Part shown: in pieces, positions 5,642 through 10,518 of the stretch
Layout: every line of letters begins with the position of its first letter
Numbering within the stretch: position 1 is the stretch's first letter
NCBI GenBank assembly: GCA_947174955.1
Contig: CAMWKX010000029.1
Span: 1 to 10,518, forward strand
Reading direction: 5' to 3'
DNA from: an uncultured Clostridia bacterium
GTDB taxonomy: Bacteria; Bacillota; Clostridia; Christensenellales; Borkfalkiaceae
Length of the DNA stretch: 10,518 bases
Notes under the pieces: generated by a model
Told to the model about the DNA's origin: nothing
The model's database searches: none
What the model saw: the letters and a program-made list of their open reading frames with translations, nothing else
Made by a program: the position numbers and the translations under genes

Positions 5642-5647
5642 ATTATA
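5642..5647 (-). promoter_or_regulatory. -10 element of the spoIIGA promoter
   Basis: A perfect minus-strand TATAAT stands 9 nt upstream of the spoIIGA ATG. The sequence 17 nt further upstream (TTTTCC) is a poor -35 element, as is the one at 22 nt, which fits a promoter that depends on an activator such as phosphorylated Spo0A. Confidence 0.6.
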
Positions 5648-5660
5648 CAGCCCTTTTGCT

Positions 5661-5677
5661 TGTCGGAAAATGTAAAA
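5661..5677 (-). promoter_or_regulatory. Tandem Spo0A-box-like sites upstream of spoIIGA
   Basis: On the plus strand TGTCGGA (5661-5667) matches the 0A box TGTCGAA at six of seven bases. A second, weaker copy, TGTAAAA (5671-5677, five of seven), follows after 3 nt. The 10-bp periodicity is that of tandem Spo0A dimer sites. They end 13 nt before the -10 box, where Spo0A activates sigma-A polymerase at the B. subtilis spoIIG promoter. Confidence 0.5.
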
Positions 5678-5704
5678 AAAAGACGCAATTTAAACAATTG
5701 CGTC
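5674..5704 (-). terminator. Rho-independent terminator after the membrane/cysteine-cluster gene
   Basis: On the minus strand a perfect 9-bp stem (arms GACGCAATT, 5696-5704 and 5682-5690, 5-nt loop) is followed immediately by eight T residues (5674-5681). It begins 28 nt after the stop of the gene at 5733-6542 and insulates that gene from spoIIGA. Its U-tract overlaps the second Spo0A-like site. Confidence 0.85.
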
Positions 5705-5732
5705 GATGTTTTAAGTCATTATTCAAAACTCA

Positions 5733-6542
5733 TTATATATCCGATTTGCTCCTGAATTGATACGTGTCAACGTATTTATAGGTATCGGTTTTCTTTACGG
5801 CGTCGGCGGTAATAACACTGCCTTTTTCTATGGTCACGTTCGTAAAAAGATCATCCTGCGACCTGGATATTTCGTAGCCGCATTTTCTGCATCCGCACGT
5901 TATTTTCTGTCCCGTACGCTCTTTCCATTCAAGCGTGTTATATTCGGGTTTGAGCACCGCCTTATTATAGCCCGTAACCTCTACCGAGTACTGTTTTTCT
6001 ATGTAGCTCTTGTCCACGACGCTGCCTTCGTTATTTATAACGTAAAGCTTTTCACCGCAGAGTTTGCACGTGAATATCGCGTCTAATTTTCTCTGCTCTT
6101 CTTCCCTCTTTCTCGCTTCCTCTTTTTCCTGCTTTACAATTCTCTCGTGCGCGTGGAAAAGGCGCATCTTTTTGCTTATGTAGTTTTTCGCCTGCATTCT
6201 TTTTGCAACGACGCGGGCAATAAGCGTGACGACCACGACCGCCGCGATTATCGCTATCACTCCCACGACAATGGCAATGACCGCGCTTTTAACCGCCCCC
6301 TCCGGTTCGGGAGTGTCTTCCTGCCACGCCATAATCTCCTTGGCGCACGGAAGGTTTGTAAATACAATACTGAAAATTATTACACCGACTATAAGCGCTA
6401 CGATAGCCGCGACTATGCAGGGAACTTTGAGGTTAGCCGTAAAAGGCGGATAGTTTGCGTCGAATTCTCTCCACAGTTTCTTGTTTTCGTCCTCCGCGGA
6501 AGTTACTTTCTGTTCACCCTTGATAAACTCGTCGTTACTCAT
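5733..6542 (-). CDS. Unrecognised two-helix membrane protein with C-terminal cysteine (zinc-type) motif
   Basis: I do not recognise this 269-residue protein. It has a polar N-terminus (1-38), two membrane helices near 41-62 and 86-113 separated by a short acidic loop, and a Lys/Arg/Glu-rich, probably coiled-coil stretch at 120-155. The soluble C-terminal domain contains CKLCG (Cys159, Cys162) and CGCRKCG (Cys216, Cys218, Cys221), spaced like a zinc ribbon interrupted by a beta-rich insertion. The basic residues after the second helix place both termini in the cytoplasm. The start has AGGAGA about 7 nt upstream, a sigma-A promoter and a following terminator, so the gene is a single-gene unit. 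Its position between dusB and spoIIGA suggests no pathway. A chaperone-like, stress-sensing or membrane-scaffold role would be guesswork. Confidence 0.85.
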   Translation of the reverse strand: MSNDEFIKGEQKVTSAEDENKKLWREFDANYPPFTANLKVPCIVAAIVALIVGVIIFSIVFTNLPCAKEIMAWQEDTPEPEGAVKSAVIAIVVGVIAIIAAVVVVTLIARVVAKRMQAKNYISKKMRLFHAHERIVKQEKEEARKREEEQRKLDAIFTCKLCGEKLYVINNEGSVVDKSYIEKQYSVEVTGYNKAVLKPEYNTLEWKERTGQKITCGCRKCGYEISRSQDDLFTNVTIEKGSVITADAVKKTDTYKYVDTYQFRSKSDI

Positions 6543-6566
6543 ATTCTTTCTCCTACTCTTTTCAAT

Positions 6567-6595
6567 ATTGTATCATTCACGACTTAAACAAGCAA
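6567..6595 (-). promoter_or_regulatory. Promoter of the membrane/cysteine-cluster gene
   Basis: On the minus strand TTGCTT (6590-6595) and TACAAT (6567-6572) are spaced by 17 nt, and a leader of about 18 nt carries AGGAGA. The -35 box nearly touches the dusB stop at 6597. The GATACAAT around the -10 box also resembles a SigE -10, but no matching SigE -35 was seen. Confidence 0.6.
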
Positions 6596-6596
6596 G

Positions 6597-7538
6597 TCAG
6601 AAACTTAAATTATTTAATATTTCCTCTATCTTTTCACGTGTGTCCGCGCCCATCAGTTTTACGCGGGTTGCCGCCGCGTTCGGCTGCCCCTTTATGTAAA
6701 AGGCTATCATCTTGCGCATATAAACGGTTGCAAACCGATAATCGTAATTTGCGAAAGTGGCGACAAGTTGCTTTTTTATTACCGCCTTTTTATCGGTCAC
6801 GGGCGTATCGGTCAGCTCGGCGAAAATAAACGGATTGTACATTGCGCCGCGCGCAACCATAACTCCGTCCGCGCCCGTTTCGTTTATCAGCTTTTCCGCG
6901 TCGGCGTTACCGAACACTCCGCCGTTGGCTATCACGGGGATTTGCACCGCTTGCCTTGCCGCGGCGATTTCCTTATAATTGACCTCACCCGAATACATTT
7001 TGTCGCGCGTGCGACCGTGAATTGTTATCATATCCGCGCCAGCGTCCTGCATTGCAAGAGCGAAATCGCGCGTGACTATATGCTCGCCGTCTATACCTGT
7101 TCTGAATTTTACAGACACAGCTTTGCCGCTTTCCTTTGCCGCCTTTACAAGCTTCTGCGCGAGCGGGATATTTGCAAGCAGTGCGCTGCCCTCGCCGTTT
7201 TTAAAAATCTTCGGCACGGGACAACCCATATTTATATCTATCAAATCGAAGGGTGCGATATCCCCGCTCAAAGCGGCGCGGCGCATATATTCCGGCTCGC
7301 TTCCGAACAGCTGAACGGCGTTAATTGCGCCATATACGGGGGTCAACTGCAATAATTCGCGCGTGTTTTCGCTGTTGTAGCACAGCCCTTTTGCACTGAC
7401 CATTTCGGTGAACGACAGCCCCGCGCCCAGGCTTTCGCACATTCCTCTAAACACCGCGTTAGTGTATCCCGCGAGCGGCGCAAGCAGTACGTTGTTTTTA
7501 ATCGTCAGCCCGCCGAGCTCAATCTTTTTTAAGTGCAT
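6597..7538 (-). CDS. dusB: tRNA-dihydrouridine synthase (DusB type)
   Basis: The 313-residue protein is an FMN-dependent TIM-barrel enzyme that reduces specific uridines in the tRNA D-loop to dihydrouridine using NADPH. Signature segments are LLAPLAGYTNAVFR (18-31), FTEMVSAKGL (43-52), VQLFGSEP (75-82) and DINMGCPVPKI with the catalytic Cys106. Further along are VKFRTG (143-148), ITIHGRTRDKMYSG (171-184) with His174, IPVIANGGVF (200-209) and GVMVARGAMYNPFIF (225-239). The C-terminal helical tRNA-binding part is intact. The second-to-last block is slightly unusual, as most homologues have Gly-Arg-Gly rather than Ala-Arg-Gly. The start overlaps the end of mazG by 20 nt, with a modest GAAGG upstream, so it is probably coupled to mazG. 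No terminator was found after it. DusB was chosen over DusA/DusC because it is the common Bacillota type. Confidence 0.93.
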   Translation of the reverse strand: MHLKKIELGGLTIKNNVLLAPLAGYTNAVFRGMCESLGAGLSFTEMVSAKGLCYNSENTRELLQLTPVYGAINAVQLFGSEPEYMRRAALSGDIAPFDLIDINMGCPVPKIFKNGEGSALLANIPLAQKLVKAAKESGKAVSVKFRTGIDGEHIVTRDFALAMQDAGADMITIHGRTRDKMYSGEVNYKEIAAARQAVQIPVIANGGVFGNADAEKLINETGADGVMVARGAMYNPFIFAELTDTPVTDKKAVIKKQLVATFANYDYRFATVYMRKMIAFYIKGQPNAAATRVKLMGADTREKIEEILNNLSF

Positions 7539-8934
7539 TTTTCGCCTTCACCAAGTAATAGTCAAGTTCGAGTTCGTCCATATCGGTCATATTTTTGCCG
7601 TCGGCGATTATCAGTTTTTCACACTCAACAAAGCGGGTTGCAAACTTGTCGGTTGCCGCGCGCAACGCTTCCTCGCAGTCCACGCCCGCCAGGCGGCAGG
7701 TATTTACCGCGGCGAACAGCACGTCGCCCGCCTCGTCGAATACCGCCGACTTGTCGCCCGCCTGCATTGCCTCCACCATTTCCTTGACCTCTTCCCACAG
7801 CTTTTCCGAAGCCGACACGGGGGATAAAAAGTCCATACCGCTCTTAGCCGCGCGCTTTCCCACCTTCTGCGCGCGCATACACGCGGGAAAATTTTTGGGC
7901 ACCGCCATAACGCTTTCGCCGAAGGTTGTCATATGCTTTTCTTTGAGCTTGTTTTTATCCCACACGCCCAGCGCCTCGCTCTCGCTTGCCGCCTTGTCGC
8001 CGCCGAAAATGTGCGAGTGACGGAATATGAGTTTTTTGACGTTTGCCGTAGTCGCGTCGGTCGCGTTGAACGCGCCCTGCTCCTCTTTCAAAAGCGCGTG
8101 GAAAGCCGCCTGCAACAAAATATCGCCCGTTTCCTCTAATATTCCGTCATCATCGTCGCGCTCGATTGCGTCGGCAAGCTCGTACGCCTCTTCTATAACA
8201 TTACCCTTTATACTCTTATTGGTCTGCGCTCTGTCCCAAGGGCACCCGCCCGGCGCGCGCAAAACCTCGACCATATGCACAAGGTCGGCGAAATCGTAAC
8301 GCTCTTTTGTTAAAAATTCGCCCTCTTCCACCGCCACGGCGCAGGTCATATCATAGCTCTTTTGGCGGTCGATTTCGTAAATTTTTATCTTTTTAACCGT
8401 ATCGCCACACACGAAATTGCACATCGTTTCTTCGCCGAAAAGGTCGGTTAAAACAATCTTGACTTCCGAAGCGGCGTATTCGTCGTCGATATCGTACACG
8501 ACTGCCGCGCGGCAGCTTTTGAGCGTACGCACTTCGTAAGCGGACAGTGCGGTCACGGTTGCGCACGAAAGCTTAGCCAGATTTTTTACGTGGGAAACGC
8601 GGGAAACGCCCTCGAAAACGACGGCGTTTTTATCCTTTTTAAGTATTATGCGGCACGCTTCGTCCTCGCTGACGGCGCCGTCCACGCAGTAGCAGACGTT
8701 TTGCGTTCTGCCCGCGGTAAGCACCTCTTTCGCGAGGTTTTTATTGAGCGTATCGAAGTTGCGCGATTTTCCGAAAACAAAATCCAGCGTTTCTACGTTG
8801 TATCCGTTCAGACTTTTAAAGCTCTCGCTTGCGTTCGTGCGGGCGAATATTTTGCCCGCCTTTTTGAGTGCGCGGTCAGCCGACAGCGTTAAGTCCCCTT
8901 CCCTTATTCCCAAGCCTATCAGTGTTATTGACAT
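7519..8934 (-). CDS. mazG: YabN-type MazG nucleotide pyrophosphohydrolase with N-terminal methylase-like domain
   Basis: The 471-residue protein joins a degenerate tetrapyrrole methylase-like domain (1-205) to two MazG domains. The first (about 225-335) has the strong signature APGGCPWDRAQTN, then IEEAYEL (Glu248, Glu249, Glu252) and EETGD (Glu268, Asp271), the Mg-binding acidic residues. The second (about 355-445) keeps EEVKE and DEAGD, followed by ALRAATDKFATRF, as in full-length MazG. MazG converts nucleoside triphosphates to monophosphates and pyrophosphate and may clean the nucleotide pool. The N-terminal domain keeps GLG and GDLTL near residues 7-17, but the usual VPGHPL-like turn reads CVDGAVS, so methylase activity is doubtful. 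A good AAGAGG precedes the ATG. The gene overlaps spoVB by 59 nt and dusB by 20 nt. The spoVT-spoVB-mazG order is that of B. subtilis spoVT-spoVB-yabN. Confidence 0.93.
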   Translation of the reverse strand: MSITLIGLGIREGDLTLSADRALKKAGKIFARTNASESFKSLNGYNVETLDFVFGKSRNFDTLNKNLAKEVLTAGRTQNVCYCVDGAVSEDEACRIILKKDKNAVVFEGVSRVSHVKNLAKLSCATVTALSAYEVRTLKSCRAAVVYDIDDEYAASEVKIVLTDLFGEETMCNFVCGDTVKKIKIYEIDRQKSYDMTCAVAVEEGEFLTKERYDFADLVHMVEVLRAPGGCPWDRAQTNKSIKGNVIEEAYELADAIERDDDDGILEETGDILLQAAFHALLKEEQGAFNATDATTANVKKLIFRHSHIFGGDKAASESEALGVWDKNKLKEKHMTTFGESVMAVPKNFPACMRAQKVGKRAAKSGMDFLSPVSASEKLWEEVKEMVEAMQAGDKSAVFDEAGDVLFAAVNTCRLAGVDCEEALRAATDKFATRFVECEKLIIADGKNMTDMDELELDYYLVKAKNALKKD

Positions 8935-10240
8935 TTTTGTGCCTCTTGCTATTCGTTATAACAATAATATAACAGAAATTGAGCACAACCGCAACAAAAT
9001 ATGCGACATTTGCGGAAACGGCAACGCCGACAATCGAAAGGCTTGTGAACGCGACGAGCGCCGCCGAAAGAGCGACCCTTACCGCCGCCGTCGCCCACTG
9101 CGTGACGGTGCCTAAGAGCGGTTTGCCCAGCGAGGTTATGCACGCCGACGAGGTCTGCACAAGCGAGGAGGTTACCGCGTTTACCGCCATTATGCGGACC
9201 AGGTTAATCAAAAGCGACTTTTCCGCCGCTTTGAGCGAGGGGAAAATTATGCGCGCGGCGAGGGGTGCGAACGCGTACAGCGCTATTGCGAACGGCACCG
9301 AGATTGCCGCGGTGTACCAAAGCGCTTTTCTTACCTCGCGCTTTGCTCCCGCCATATCGCCCTTTGCCGCGAGCGGCGTTATATTGGGCACGCTTGCCGC
9401 CGCTAAGCCGTACGTAACCGACACGGGCAGATTTATAATGGTTACCGCACAGCCCGAAAAAATGCCGTACAGCGCGGTTGCATTATCCACCATTCCGCGG
9501 AGCAGGTTGACAACAATTATGCTTTCGGCAAGCTGACTTACGGGCAGTGCGATTGCCGTGAAGGTCAAGGGCACGGTGAATGCAAATATGCTCTTTGCCG
9601 AAACCTGCGGGCATTTATACAGCGGTTTTAACTTGCTTCTGCTGCCGAGATACAGCGCGATTGCAAGCGCACAGGTGATGACCTCGCTGAGCGTTACGGC
9701 AATGACTGCCGCCGCCGTAGCTTTGCCCACGTTGCCGCGGAACAGTCCCGCAAGCGCGATACCCGCCGCAACCTTGACCGCCTGCTCGGTGACCTCGGTA
9801 AACGCCGTGGGGTACATATTGCCCTTGCCCTGGAAATAGCCGCGCACTATTGATATGAGCGCGACGAAAAATACGGACGGCGATAAAAGCTTACAACACA
9901 GAGCCACTTCCGCCTCGCCCTGCGCCGCCGCGAGCGGCGAGGAAAACGCGAACATCAAGAGCGAGCCTATCAGCCCTATACCTCCGTACAGATAAAAAGC
10001 TTTACGCTCCGCGCCGTTATGTCCGCCCGAGGATATGAGCCGCGCAATGCCCGTGGGTATGCCGCTTGCCGACACGGTTAAAAGTATGCAGTACAAGGGG
10101 TAAACCATCTGGTAAATGCCCATACCCTCGCCGCCGAGATACGCGACGAGGGGTATGCGGTACAGCGCGCCGAGCAGCTTGGATAAAAAGCCGCCGACGG
10201 ATATTATGATTGCTCCCTTCAAATAGCTCTGCTTTTTCAT
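8876..10240 (-). CDS. spoVB: SpoVB-like MOP-superfamily membrane exporter
   Basis: The 454-residue protein is almost entirely membrane-embedded, with about twelve to fourteen helices. Its N-terminus (KGAIIISVGGFLSKLLGALYRIPL, then GEGMGIYQMVYPLY and GIPTGIARLIS) is typical of SpoVB and related polysaccharide/lipid II flippase-like proteins of the MOP/MurJ group. In B. subtilis SpoVB is needed for spore cortex peptidoglycan, and in Clostridia it is found in the same spoVT-spoVB-mazG order. The protein is shorter than its Bacillus counterpart, about 518 residues from memory. It ends in a hydrophilic basic tail (residues 430-454) encoded within the first 59 nt of mazG. The ATG follows the spoVT stop by 10 nt with no clear Shine-Dalgarno, so translation probably depends on coupling. 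YtgP-type paralogues are similar; context favours SpoVB. Confidence 0.88.
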   Translation of the reverse strand: MKKQSYLKGAIIISVGGFLSKLLGALYRIPLVAYLGGEGMGIYQMVYPLYCILLTVSASGIPTGIARLISSGGHNGAERKAFYLYGGIGLIGSLLMFAFSSPLAAAQGEAEVALCCKLLSPSVFFVALISIVRGYFQGKGNMYPTAFTEVTEQAVKVAAGIALAGLFRGNVGKATAAAVIAVTLSEVITCALAIALYLGSRSKLKPLYKCPQVSAKSIFAFTVPLTFTAIALPVSQLAESIIVVNLLRGMVDNATALYGIFSGCAVTIINLPVSVTYGLAAASVPNITPLAAKGDMAGAKREVRKALWYTAAISVPFAIALYAFAPLAARIIFPSLKAAEKSLLINLVRIMAVNAVTSSLVQTSSACITSLGKPLLGTVTQWATAAVRVALSAALVAFTSLSIVGVAVSANVAYFVAVVLNFCYIIVITNSKRHKNVNNTDRLGNKGRGLNAVG

Positions 10241-10250
10241 TTACAGCCGA

Positions 10251-10518
10251 TTACTCGAATTGGTTGGCTAATATGGTCGCAGATAACTGAGCTAATTTGC
10301 AGGCGGCGGGTTCGATTTTTGCGCCCTGCTCCGTGGAAACGAGCGCAACCGCGCCGAGGCAGTCGCCGTTGGAAACGATGGGCACGATAATCTGCGCGGT
10401 GATGGCACTGCCCTCACCTTCGGTTATGGGCACGATGTCACCGCCCTCCGAAAGGTTGGCGATATAGCTGCGTCTTTCCTGCATAATTTTATCAAGCCTC
10501 TGCGAAACGGCTCTGCCC
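10251..10518 (-). CDS. spoVT: SpoVT, C-terminal GAF-domain portion (5' end outside window)
   Basis: The visible 88 codons have no start of their own. The frame runs on to the window edge upstream of the internal Met at 10484, beginning GRAVSQRLDKIMQERRSYI. They form the second half of a GAF domain, with VPITEGEGSAITAQIIVPIV, a GDCLGAVALVS strand-turn and a final amphipathic helix ending in ILANQFE. This matches the end of SpoVT, which has an N-terminal AbrB-type DNA-binding swapped hairpin (not visible) and a C-terminal GAF domain. SpoVT is made under SigG and adjusts forespore genes up or down. A different GAF protein is possible from this fragment alone, but the ending and the position before spoVB make SpoVT by far the best reading. 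Confidence 0.85.
   Translation of the reverse strand, partial: GRAVSQRLDKIMQERRSYIANLSEGGDIVPITEGEGSAITAQIIVPIVSNGDCLGAVALVSTEQGAKIEPAACKLAQLSATILANQFE

Noticed and set aside
6768..7355. 195-codon plus-strand frame
   Set aside because: Antisense to dusB, which matches its family along its whole length. No start signals or recognisable domain.
7408..7827. 139-codon plus-strand frame across the dusB/mazG junction
   Set aside because: Antisense to two well-supported overlapping genes, with no coding signature of its own.
8979..9536. 185-codon plus-strand frame antisense to spoVB
   Set aside because: An Ala/Thr-rich translation is what the complement of membrane-protein codons gives. There is no promoter or Shine-Dalgarno.

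Overview
The window looks like a core-genome segment from an anaerobic, endospore-forming member of the Clostridia (Bacillota). It carries three neighbouring sporulation blocks: spoIIGA-sigE-sigG, spoVT-spoVB-mazG and a YlmC/YmxH-type PRC-barrel gene. It also has an oxygen-sensitive two-subunit class I fumarase. I cannot name a genus. The base composition is moderate, and I see no tRNA, rRNA, insertion sequence, integrase, CRISPR array or sign of recent transfer.

Layout. Positions 1-700 (minus) hold the start of a CPBP-family intramembrane protease cut by the window edge. Divergent from it, 782-2139 (plus) is a fumarase alpha/beta operon. All remaining genes are on the minus strand. Read in transcription order from the right they are: spoVT (3' end only), spoVB, mazG (YabN type), dusB, an unrecognised two-helix membrane protein with a C-terminal cysteine cluster, spoIIGA, sigE, sigG, a CvpA-like membrane protein, and the PRC-barrel protein with a Pro/Cys-rich tail. 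The PRC-barrel gene converges with fumB across a 3-nt gap.

How the genes work together. SpoIIGA is the membrane aspartic protease that matures pro-SigE in the mother cell. SigG is the late forespore sigma factor. SpoVT is a forespore transcription regulator that modulates the SigG regulon. SpoVB is a membrane exporter-family protein needed for spore cortex. MazG and dusB are housekeeping genes (NTP pyrophosphohydrolase and tRNA dihydrouridine synthase) translationally coupled behind spoVB by overlapping reading frames.

The most interesting material is regulatory. (1) A perfect 9-bp inverted repeat around the sigG ribosome binding site puts the Shine-Dalgarno in the loop and the start codon in the stem. 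(2) Tandem Spo0A-box-like sites upstream of spoIIGA share bases with the U-tract of the preceding gene's terminator. (3) Three promoters (CPBP, fumA, spoIIGA) place the -10 box only 6-9 nt before an ATG with no Shine-Dalgarno, suggesting leaderless mRNAs. (4) Inverted repeats lie over both -35 boxes of the divergent CPBP/fumA promoters. I found no unmistakably new multi-gene system. All of this was read by eye, without database searches.
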